Shown piece by piece: positions 17,644-25,166 of a stretch of DNA of 45,541 nucleotides (its first letter is position 1; each line of letters begins with the position of its first letter). Made by a program: the position numbers and the translations under genes. Source of the DNA: Methylococcaceae bacterium. GTDB taxonomy: Bacteria; Pseudomonadota; Gammaproteobacteria; Methylococcales; Methylococcaceae. Below the pieces are notes generated by a model. That model made no database searches. It was given only the letters and a program-made list of their open reading frames with translations, and had not been told where the DNA came from. The stretch spans positions 1 through 45,541 of the forward strand of contig SCQD01000319.1 of the NCBI GenBank assembly GCA_004299145.1. Reading direction: 5' to 3'.

Positions 17644-18870
17644 CTAGGCGGGCGCCGGCAAAAAGCCGTTTTTTTGCCAATATGCCACATAAACGGCGAT
17701 CAGCGCCGGATCAATCGGTGGGCAGGATATACCACTATCCGCCAGTACCGCCAGCGTCTGGGCCGCGTCGAAAGGCGGACGCTGGTGAAATAAATAATGC
17801 AGGCCGGTAAACGCCATCATCAGGGCTGCATAAAAAGCTTTATCGGCCTGGTCGACGGCGGAGTTGTGGGTGGCGTGATGCCTCAGTTCCTGACGCCATT
17901 GTTCGTGGGGGATTTCCTGCAGCGCATAGCCCAGATTGTGCAGATTATCCATCAAGACGCGCCAGGGGATGGGGGCGGGATTGAATAAGTGAAAGGCCTG
18001 GCCGAAGGCCTGGGGCTTTGAAGCCACGTGCACCATGGTGCGGCTGACATAGTCCACCGGCACCCAGGTAACGTCGATATCCCAGTCAGGATAAGCCCCC
18101 ATCTGAATGCAGCCTTTGACGACCCTGGGCAACAGCTCGCGGGTGTCGTTGAGCGCGCCGGTTCGGCTGTGGCCCATGATGCGGGTGGGCCGGTAGATGC
18201 AGGCCGGCAAGCCTCGCGCCTGGGCGGCGGCGACCAGACGATCCGCCACCCACTTGCTTTTGCCGTAATCGCCTTTCAATCCGGGATGGAATTGCGGTAC
18301 ATCGGATTCATGCAATGTAAGGTGCGGTGGGTGGGCGTCGCTGTAAAACACGGCGATGCTGGAGACAAAATGAAAAGGCTTGGTTTTCACCAGCCCCGCC
18401 AAGCGTAAGCCTTCCACGACGCCCAACACATTGGTGGGTTTCAAGCGGGCATAGGAGTAGCGCATGTTGATCAGACCGGCGCTGTGATAAATCACGTCCA
18501 CCTGCTCTGCCAGTTCCTGAAATTGTGTTTCGCTCAGTGCAAAACGCGGTTGCGCCACGTCGCCCGCCATCGCTATGACGCGGTGCGCCAAAGCCGGTTG
18601 CCACAAGCCATACGCCTGCATGTGTTTAATTAATCGCTGTCCGGCCAATTCTTTGGTTTCAGCGCGTACCAGGCAATAAACGAGAGCTTGGGTTTTATGC
18701 AGCAATTCATCCAGCAAATAAGCTCCCAACAAGCCGGTAACGCCCGTTAGGAAAACCCCTTTGGGGTTTAATGCATTTTTACTAAGCGCGTGGGGAAATT
18801 GAATCGATGCGTCCAGGACGGCTTCCTGGAGATAATCCGTTTCAACGGAGGAATGTTTGTGTGGTTCCAT
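17644..18870 (-). CDS. Stand-alone thioester reductase (extended SDR)
   Basis: A 408-residue protein equivalent to the R domain that ends some NRPS and carboxylic acid reductases, which releases a carrier-bound thioester as aldehyde or alcohol with NADPH. Motifs: NAD(P)-binding GVFLTGVTGLLGAYLLDELL (~38-57), DVIYHSAGLIN (~130), the catalytic Ser/Tyr/Lys set FVSSIAVF ... DYGKSKWVADRL (~200), and YRPTRIMGHSRTG (~230). The family normally sits at the C-terminus of a multidomain protein; here there is no attached carrier domain, but an acyl carrier protein gene is directly upstream. The gap between them holds a palindromic repeat. ATG 18870 has no strong ribosome binding site, so coupling or a leader may matter. 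Confidence 0.88.
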   Translation of the reverse strand: MEPHKHSSVETDYLQEAVLDASIQFPHALSKNALNPKGVFLTGVTGLLGAYLLDELLHKTQALVYCLVRAETKELAGQRLIKHMQAYGLWQPALAHRVIAMAGDVAQPRFALSETQFQELAEQVDVIYHSAGLINMRYSYARLKPTNVLGVVEGLRLAGLVKTKPFHFVSSIAVFYSDAHPPHLTLHESDVPQFHPGLKGDYGKSKWVADRLVAAAQARGLPACIYRPTRIMGHSRTGALNDTRELLPRVVKGCIQMGAYPDWDIDVTWVPVDYVSRTMVHVASKPQAFGQAFHLFNPAPIPWRVLMDNLHNLGYALQEIPHEQWRQELRHHATHNSAVDQADKAFYAALMMAFTGLHYLFHQRPPFDAAQTLAVLADSGISCPPIDPALIAVYVAYWQKNGFLPAPA

Positions 18871-18949
18871 GCGTCATCATCTTGATTGGATTGGGTCACT
18901 GTGTAGCGCGTGTAATGTTGTGTACCACGAAGAGCACAGTTGTTCCATA

Positions 18950-19006
18950 TAGGGTAACGCTGTGCGTACCTTCGAGGGCGTCGAAAGGTACGCACAGCGT
19001 ACCCTA
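18950..19006. repeat. Long palindrome that includes the acp stop codon
   Basis: Arms of about 25 bases: plus strand AGGGTAACGCTGTGCGTACC on the left pairs with GGTACGCACAGCGTACCCT on the right with one bulged base, around a short centre. Read on the minus strand the element starts TAGGGTACGC, and this TAG is the stop codon of the acp gene (19004-19006). An 11-base part of it (GTAGGGTACGC on the minus strand) recurs at the end of the tolC gene. Confidence 0.88.
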
Positions 19007-19324
19007 CACTGTTTGCCGTCCGCGCCGATCCGCCACAAACTTTGCCAACGTACGCAAGCTGGCAAATGCATCCATGCTGAGTTCGTCTTCGGTGAAGGTA
19101 AAACCAAAATTTTTCTCGATCAACACGATCAGTTCCACCACTTTAATGGAGTCCAACCCCAAACCATCCTCTAAAATTGAGTCATCGGGATCGATTTGAT
19201 CCAGTTTTAACTCGGGGTTTATGTTTTCAACGAGCAAACGTTTCAATTGTTCAAGCATTTGATCCACGTGGGTGTCGACACGGGTAGCTTGGGCGTCCTG
19301 GGCAAAAATATTCATATGTTCCAT
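19004..19324 (-). CDS. Free-standing acyl carrier protein
   Basis: A 106-residue ACP/PCP-type carrier. The phosphopantetheine attachment site is Ser in GLGLDSIKVVELIVLIEKNFGF, and the fourth-helix region AFASLRTLAKFVADRR is typical. A 20-residue lead precedes the fold. Start options are ATG 19324 (MEHMNIF), ATG 19315 (MNIF, with GGAA just upstream) or TTG 19336; I list 19324. It starts 16 bases after the antiporter stop and is followed by the thioester reductase, so it probably carries the substrate that the reductase releases. Its stop codon is part of a palindromic repeat. It is too unlike a housekeeping AcpP (no DSLDTVELVMALEEEF core) to be that protein. Confidence 0.87.
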   Translation of the reverse strand: MEHMNIFAQDAQATRVDTHVDQMLEQLKRLLVENINPELKLDQIDPDDSILEDGLGLDSIKVVELIVLIEKNFGFTFTEDELSMDAFASLRTLAKFVADRRGRQTV

Positions 19325-19340
19325 GTTGTGCTGCAAAAAA

Positions 19341-20540
19341 TTAAGCTGATTTGAAAATAATGGATTTAATGCGTTCCAGCATGGGGGTTACTACCGGCAC
19401 GGTCAGCATCGTGCTGCCAATTGCCATCAATAACAATGCGGTAAATGCCTCACTGGTGATGATGGCTTTATCCAATAATACGTTGGCGAAAATGATCATG
19501 ATCAATGCCTTGGTTTGCAGTAACCAGCCGATGATAGCCCATTCGCCGGGTTCCCACTTCAGTATTTTGCCAGCGCTATAAATGCCCAGTAATTTACCGG
19601 CCACCGAGGCAAGCAATAACAGGCCCGCAACCAGGAATACGGCGGCGCCGCCCATTTCCCAATTGGTTCTGAGGCCGGTGCTGAGAAAAAATACCGGCAT
19701 GACAACCAGCAACACGTGATGGCGGAATAAATCCATTTGTTCCTGATCAAACCAATCGCTGTCCAACACCACGCCGGACAGGAAGGCGCCGACCATGAAG
19801 TGCAAGCCGGCCCAATCGGCGGCGAAGCCGCAAACGGCCAGCCAGATGAGACCCACATACCAACGGTCTTTGGGGGGCAGCCACACCATCAGTTTGCGGA
19901 TACAAAAGGCCAGCACCGCATAGCCCAACAAAAACAGCCCTTGATGGCTCAACCTGTCCCAGTCCATCAAAATCGTCGCCAACACGCCCCAAATCGCGAT
20001 ATCGTCCAGGCTGGCGTAACGCAGGATGCGTTGCCCGATGGGCTGTCTCAGGATCGCCAATTTCTCCATGAACAGGATCAATATGGGCAGTGCCGTGACG
20101 GCGCATGCCATGCCCACGCCGACGATGAATTGCCAGGTTAGCGCTTTTTCTCCCATCCAGCCGGGATAATTGATTAAGCCGGCGGCGACGATGCAGCCGA
20201 ACAATAACGGCATTCCTAATGCGAGACCGGCGGTGATGCCGGTTTCCACGCGGTTTTCCCAGGCTGCTTTGAGGTCCAGTTCAATGCCCGCCACCCAGAC
20301 AAACGCCATCACCGCCCACCAGGCGATGCCATTCAATGCCCCTATGACTTGTTTGTTAAATACAAAATTATAATAGTCTGGGAAAACCACGCCCAAAATG
20401 CCAGGGCCTAATAATATGCCGCAGATAATTTGTACCACAACCAACGGTGCGTAGTACTCGGTGCGGCCGACGCGCCATATCAGATATGGCACGGTAAAGA
20501 TAATCGACATGGCGATCAGGAAAATTTCGCTGGTATTCAT
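19341..20540 (-). CDS. CPA2-type cation:proton antiporter
   Basis: A 399-residue integral membrane protein with about 12-13 hydrophobic segments, matching the Na_H_Exchanger domain of the monovalent cation:proton antiporter-2 group. The conserved acidic pair of the ion site is in YASLDDIAIWGV (about residue 180), and the TM segment MVGAFLSGVVL and the late GLLLLASVAGKLLG are family-like. There is no RCK/TrkA_N domain at the C-terminus, so it is the short form. ATG 20540 has AAGG about 7 bases upstream. The acp gene starts 16 bases after its stop, suggesting an antiporter-acp-reductase operon; an antiporter with a biosynthetic operon may support ion balance or export. Confidence 0.87.
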   Translation of the reverse strand: MNTSEIFLIAMSIIFTVPYLIWRVGRTEYYAPLVVVQIICGILLGPGILGVVFPDYYNFVFNKQVIGALNGIAWWAVMAFVWVAGIELDLKAAWENRVETGITAGLALGMPLLFGCIVAAGLINYPGWMGEKALTWQFIVGVGMACAVTALPILILFMEKLAILRQPIGQRILRYASLDDIAIWGVLATILMDWDRLSHQGLFLLGYAVLAFCIRKLMVWLPPKDRWYVGLIWLAVCGFAADWAGLHFMVGAFLSGVVLDSDWFDQEQMDLFRHHVLLVVMPVFFLSTGLRTNWEMGGAAVFLVAGLLLLASVAGKLLGIYSAGKILKWEPGEWAIIGWLLQTKALIMIIFANVLLDKAIITSEAFTALLLMAIGSTMLTVPVVTPMLERIKSIIFKSA

Positions 20541-20600
20541 GGCCTTATTATTCCTTATAGGTTGCTGACATGCGCTTACAGGTAAAATGCAAACTAACGT

Positions 20601-21251
20601 CTATGGTCGATATCCTACCTTATTGTTTAGTTTGCGCGCGGTTTTTTTTCTGCGCAAGCATTTTACTCTGAGCAGCCGATAGTAACTGAAGGTATTTAAC
20701 TTTACGAATAATTTATCAGCCGTTGCATGAGCAATGGCGCCGAACAGCATGCCAAAAATGTATTGAAAATACAGGGCCAGGCTATATGCGCCTGCTTGCT
20801 CGGCGTTATGGCTGAAGTGATATCTCGCCATGATGCAGGCGGGCAGTAAGCTTGCCAAATCAGCGCTGACGATGACGATATTGATGCGGATTTGATGATG
20901 CCAGAATTCGCTTAAGGCAAATCCCAGGCCAACGGCCAGCGCCATATCCATCCAGCTTGGCACGAAGTTTTTTACCAAACCGTTATCGATGGCGATATCG
21001 GGATTGACGTGGAAAAACAGCCAGCCTATGCCCACCAAGGCCAGCGTATAGTAGCTGATGGAAATAATTTGTTTTTTATTATTGGATACGGCGCAGGCCG
21101 CTACGGCGATAGGAATCCCCACTTTGCTGGCAAATACCAGCAGGATGGCGTTATTGGCAAATCCCCAGCAACAGGTGAGCGCGCACAAGAGCAATAACAT
21201 GGAGCTATCCAGCAGATTTATATCATCCAATACATCAAGTTTGGGTGGCAT
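20601..21251 (-). CDS. Integral membrane protein, unrecognised (faintly DUF389-like)
   Basis: A 216-residue protein with about five hydrophobic segments and a basic C-terminal tail (KCLRRKKTARKLNNK). The order of segments, an ANNAILLVFASKVGIPIAVAA helix, then WMDMALAVGLGFALSEF, then SADLASLLPACIMARY and a GAYSLALYFQYIFGMLFGAI helix, recalls the DUF389 fold by eye, but key motifs of that family are not clear. The ATG at 21249-21251 has no evident ribosome binding site, so the start is uncertain. It lies 60 bases upstream of the antiporter on the same strand. GC content is lower than in the surrounding genes. Confidence 0.6.
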   Translation of the reverse strand: MPPKLDVLDDINLLDSSMLLLLCALTCCWGFANNAILLVFASKVGIPIAVAACAVSNNKKQIISISYYTLALVGIGWLFFHVNPDIAIDNGLVKNFVPSWMDMALAVGLGFALSEFWHHQIRINIVIVSADLASLLPACIMARYHFSHNAEQAGAYSLALYFQYIFGMLFGAIAHATADKLFVKLNTFSYYRLLRVKCLRRKKTARKLNNKVGYRP

Positions 21252-21407
21252 ACGGCTTTGATGAAATCATGCCGGCCGCGAATAAATGCGCATAGGCGTC
21301 TGTATGCATATTTTCCACAAAATGGCGAAAAAACTATTCCCGTTTTATCCTAATTGTTCTTTCGCCATTTATTGCCGCATAAAAACCAGATGATGATTTG
21401 GTATTGA

Positions 21408-23078
21408 TTATGCCAATTTTTCAGTTTTAACGTTCAACTTGGCAGATATTTGCTCCAAGCCCCGGTTACGTGTTTCCAAGCCCGTGAAACACAGCAGTAA
21501 CGCGGCAAGCCCCATTGGGACAGCCATGATCAAAATCGGAAGCATCGCGCTTCCAGAGGAAGTCAATAATGCCCCCATAATCGGTGGGCCGACCATGCCA
21601 CCCAGTTTGCTACCCCCTGCGGCAACACCACTTCCCGTGCCGCGTAAATGCGTCGGGTAAACTTCAGCAGCATAAGGCGACAGCATTGAAATAACCGCCG
21701 TGCTCGATACCATCAACGCCATGCTTGCACCGATAATCACCGACTGACTCAGGCTGCCGAGATCGGTGCTCAAAAGCGCGAAAACAACCATCACAGCCAC
21801 CGTCAGCGTGGCGAATAAAATCATGGTTTTCTTGCCACTCCATTTTCCATAGAGAAAGGCAACGAGCGCCGTTCCGGGTATTGCCGCCAGCGCGGAATAG
21901 AACAGCAAGATGCTGGCGTTGCCCGCTTGGAATCCTGCATTACGCAATACGGTCGGCAAAAATGTCAAAAAGCCCCAGTTGATAAATCCCCAGCCCAACC
22001 CGTAGAAAACGATGGTGAATGTTTGCAACAGATAAGGCGTGCGAAACAGTTCCCAGAATTTGGTATCGTCGCCTGTACGGGTAACGGCAGTAACGATGGC
22101 CGGAGTATCGCCTGCTTTTCCTTCTTCCAACACGATACCAAAGCGACTCATTACTGCCCTGGCGGCTTCATGGTTGCCTTGTTCCAGCAAAAACCTCGGT
22201 GATTCTGGTATCCATCGATTTAAATAAAGGATCAACAAACCCGTCGGCAATCCGAATAACCATAGTATTCGCCAGGAATAGATAGGCTCGAAAACCGCCG
22301 CTAAACCACTCGCCACCAGATAACCGCATATACTTCCGAGACCACCGTGCAACACAACCAGCCAGCCACGCTTCTTAGCGGGCACAGTTTCCGCCATTAA
22401 TGCATAAACGATGGGCAACATGCCGCCGGCGGAAAGTCCCATGAGAAAGCACATCGCCAAGTTCCACTCGAAAACCGGCATAAAACCACAGATCGAGGTG
22501 CCCAGAAAAAACAGCGCCGCCAGTAAAATAGATGCTCTTCTGCCGACTCTGTCCGCCATTACCCCCCAAATGATGGAACCGATGGTTGTTCCGGTGAGGG
22601 CGACCAGCGGAAACATCGATATTTGCGCGGTGGTCATCCCATATTCCGCCCGCATGCCGGGCATTACAAAGCCGAGCGTGGCAGGTTTCATGACATCGAT
22701 AACCAACGCAATACCCAGCACAAACAGCAGCCACCAATGCGCCCCTGTAAGTTCTGCGTTATCCATGACGTGGAAATGATGGGAGGAGCTGGGACAGTTG
22801 CGCGCAGTCAGCGCGGAAAGCGGTGGCAGCACGCCGAAGGCCGCCAAGCCCAAGCCCCCAACGATCAGAACCATGCCGTAAAGCATTTCATGGGACATAT
22901 GCATCCCCACCATCCGGTAGCCCGCGCCTTTCATGGCGAGGAAATCCGGCAGATGCAACAAAACGCCCACCACCAAAAACGCCACGCCGAGCCAAAAAGC
23001 TATCGGATGATGAATCTTGACGCCATCGGCTACGCTTGTCTGTGGCGTACGTGATTGTTTACTATTTCGCTTGACCAT
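21408..23078 (-). CDS. MFS transporter (sugar/aromatic-acid-type) with two extra N-terminal helices
   Basis: A 556-residue major facilitator. The 12-helix body starts near residue 115 (TGAHWWLLFVLGIALVIDVMKPATLGFVMPG) and has the loop-2 signature GVMADRVGRRASILL, PESPRFLLEQGN after helix 6 as in the sugar-transporter branch, and ETVPAKKRGWLVVLHGG. Before it, residues ~20-90 add two hydrophobic segments joined by a Met/His-rich loop (GYRMVGMHMSHEMLYGM), which is not part of the normal fold. Start ATG 23078 has GGAGG 6 bases upstream, better than the ATG at 23090. Substrate unknown; the neighbourhood suggests a small molecule or its precursor. Confidence 0.87.
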   Translation of the reverse strand: MVKRNSKQSRTPQTSVADGVKIHHPIAFWLGVAFLVVGVLLHLPDFLAMKGAGYRMVGMHMSHEMLYGMVLIVGGLGLAAFGVLPPLSALTARNCPSSSHHFHVMDNAELTGAHWWLLFVLGIALVIDVMKPATLGFVMPGMRAEYGMTTAQISMFPLVALTGTTIGSIIWGVMADRVGRRASILLAALFFLGTSICGFMPVFEWNLAMCFLMGLSAGGMLPIVYALMAETVPAKKRGWLVVLHGGLGSICGYLVASGLAAVFEPIYSWRILWLFGLPTGLLILYLNRWIPESPRFLLEQGNHEAARAVMSRFGIVLEEGKAGDTPAIVTAVTRTGDDTKFWELFRTPYLLQTFTIVFYGLGWGFINWGFLTFLPTVLRNAGFQAGNASILLFYSALAAIPGTALVAFLYGKWSGKKTMILFATLTVAVMVVFALLSTDLGSLSQSVIIGASMALMVSSTAVISMLSPYAAEVYPTHLRGTGSGVAAGGSKLGGMVGPPIMGALLTSSGSAMLPILIMAVPMGLAALLLCFTGLETRNRGLEQISAKLNVKTEKLA

Positions 23079-23115
23079 CTTCGCCTCCAAACTTAACAGG
23101 GGGTAAAGTTTATTT

Positions 23116-23198
23116 GTAACCGTTCAAGTCCCCCCGTCTTTTATAGGCCCTCTCCCGCAGGGAGAGGGGATTTAAGGTGGGGGGGGTTGAATGGTTAC
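23116..23198. repeat. Palindromic element, copy 2 (83 bp)
   Basis: Begins GTAACCGTTCAA and ends TTGAATGGTTAC (one mismatch in the terminal repeat), inner hairpin CCCTCTCCC/GGGAGAGGG. Same family as 15282-15372 and 27291-27370. Lies between the MFS and first flavin monooxygenase genes, ending 5 bases before the latter's stop codon. Confidence 0.9.
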
Positions 23199-23202
23199 CC
23201 GT

Positions 23203-25116
23203 TTATTTACTTTGGCTTTGCATCCACCAATCTACCAAACCAGCTCGTTTATTAGGCGCATCGCATTGACAGTTCGAGGTTGCACATTTGTCTTGCATCT
23301 GCTGGCTTGCGGGAGCGGATGCGCAAGTTGCGGTCATGCTGTGCTTGCATACCGGTGAGAAATCGATAGCAGTCACCTGAACATCCTTAACGGATAGCTG
23401 GCACTGTGGCATGCAATGATTGCGGGCACGCGGATCATTGGCCGGCCATGGTTTAAACCCACCGCGCTCCTCAGTGTTATAGAAGTGCTGTTCGGATAGG
23501 GTTTCTGTTGCGACCTGGGTAATTTCGTTGATAAAGTTTGACAATACGTTTCGTGGTTTATTATTGACTTCATCCATCTCAAATATTTCGGCGGGTTGAT
23601 CCCAGCGTAAGACGGATGCACTACGTACATTGCGCCCCTTTATAAACGCCCCATTATCATAATAACGGAATACCGGGTGAAGGAAGGACACGCAACCCGG
23701 ACGTTCGGGATCGTTCCGGCGCACAAAATCGACGGCGTTGGGATGCGAATAATGGTGGTGCCCAAATTCCAGAGTGAAAATAATGATTTTCTTGTTGGCA
23801 AATTCCGACTGGGTCAACACATATTCCACCGGCAATTCATAGAAAAGCTCGGCCCGCCCCTCTTCCAGTACCAAAACGTCACAGAGCACGCCGAACAATT
23901 GGTACAAGGCCGAAGTAGTACTGAAACGGTTAATCAGGTGAGTGCTCACGTTGCGCAAATCATCCGCTGTCTGCAGCGCGAATTTATCGGTAGGCAATGG
24001 AATATTGTGATGGCGCGTTTCAAGATAATGAAACAGCGTGCGGACGTTATAGCGAAAACCATGGATGAATCCCGACGCGGCCTTGCGATCACGTGCCGCC
24101 ATGGCGGTACCGATAACATACATGTCAGGCACGCTGGTTTCCCATATCGGGCTCAATACTGGATACTTTTCCTTGGCATCCACGGCTGGGGAGGTTTCAG
24201 GCGCAAAGAGTTCCGGGTCGACATACTTGAAGCCGGTGGCGCGAATTACGTGATCAACCTCGAACCAGCCGCTGACCGTGCCGGGAGTGTGCCAATGGGG
24301 GGCTTCCTCTTCGTAGTCCACGCGCAGCGAGCCATCGTCTTGGCGTTCCAGTTTTGTCATGGTACTACCGGTAACGGCATGCAATGCTTTAAGCTGGAAC
24401 ATATCCAAAACCGTATCGTTGACCGAACGCAAATCCCCGACGAAATGGGTATTCCAGGCGTGTTTGATCAGGCGGTTACCGATCATGATAAAGATGATCG
24501 CGGCGTGACCGGCCAGATGGTTGGCAATTTCAAAGGCTGAATTGCCGCCGCCCAGCACAATCACGCGTTTATTTTTGTAACGCTCCGGGGTGATGTCATG
24601 GTTTTCATATCCCTCGGCCAATTCGATGCCTTCAATGTCGGGAATGCTCGGCTTGAGCGCGCCCGTGGCCAGCAGCAAACGTGCGCAACGGTACTCATTG
24701 CCCATGGTGTCGGTTAGCACAAAGTGCCGTTGATCATCCGTTTGCCGCGAGATAAGCTTGATTTTGGTGTTATGTTGAATCTTCAGCGAAAACTTGTTGG
24801 CGAAATCGCTCAAATAGCGTACCAAGTCGGTATTGCGGGGAAATATATCTTCGGAATAGTTTGTGAACAAGTGTGAAGAATCGTGGGTGATCAGCGAATT
24901 CCAATCGTAACGTAGATTGAAATCGGGCTCGGTAAACCAGTTGTAACGTTTATTAAACGAAATCAACGTGCCATGGCGTGGAAAGTGCTGAAAAAATGAG
25001 CCCACTGTGGCGCTGGCATTCAGAATCTTATAATCACGGCCCGCTTGTTCCATAAAATAGCCCATTTGCAACCCGGCCGGTCCAGCGCCAAGGATAATAG
25101 TGTCGTGATAACTCAT
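23203..25116 (-). CDS. Flavin-dependent monooxygenase (FMO/BVMO-like), paralogue A
   Basis: A 637-residue FAD/NAD(P)H oxygenase. Dinucleotide-binding GAGPAGLQMGYF is at residues 9-20, the second Rossmann motif is VIVLGGGNSAFEIANHL near 180, and the linking LLATGALKPSIP motif lies between them. The chemistry expected for this family is N-, S- or C-oxygenation. The last ~200 residues extend beyond the flavoprotein core and end with a conserved LVDWW motif. Before that motif paralogue A has a Cys/His-rich insert (CKHSMTATC ... CATSNCQC) that paralogue B lacks. Start ATG 25116 has GGAGA 7 bases upstream; the open frame further upstream is the end of paralogue B read in another frame. Fifty bases separate the two. 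Confidence 0.87.
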   Translation of the reverse strand: MSYHDTIILGAGPAGLQMGYFMEQAGRDYKILNASATVGSFFQHFPRHGTLISFNKRYNWFTEPDFNLRYDWNSLITHDSSHLFTNYSEDIFPRNTDLVRYLSDFANKFSLKIQHNTKIKLISRQTDDQRHFVLTDTMGNEYRCARLLLATGALKPSIPDIEGIELAEGYENHDITPERYKNKRVIVLGGGNSAFEIANHLAGHAAIIFIMIGNRLIKHAWNTHFVGDLRSVNDTVLDMFQLKALHAVTGSTMTKLERQDDGSLRVDYEEEAPHWHTPGTVSGWFEVDHVIRATGFKYVDPELFAPETSPAVDAKEKYPVLSPIWETSVPDMYVIGTAMAARDRKAASGFIHGFRYNVRTLFHYLETRHHNIPLPTDKFALQTADDLRNVSTHLINRFSTTSALYQLFGVLCDVLVLEEGRAELFYELPVEYVLTQSEFANKKIIIFTLEFGHHHYSHPNAVDFVRRNDPERPGCVSFLHPVFRYYDNGAFIKGRNVRSASVLRWDQPAEIFEMDEVNNKPRNVLSNFINEITQVATETLSEQHFYNTEERGGFKPWPANDPRARNHCMPQCQLSVKDVQVTAIDFSPVCKHSMTATCASAPASQQMQDKCATSNCQCDAPNKRAGLVDWWMQSQSK

Positions 25117-25166
25117 GTATTTTCTCCGTTGTAGAGTAAGGTTATATAAATCACAGCAACACAAAC

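Noticed and set aside
19004-19324. Housekeeping fatty-acid AcpP
   Set aside because: Different core around the Ser site, N-terminal lead, and a neighbour set without fab genes.
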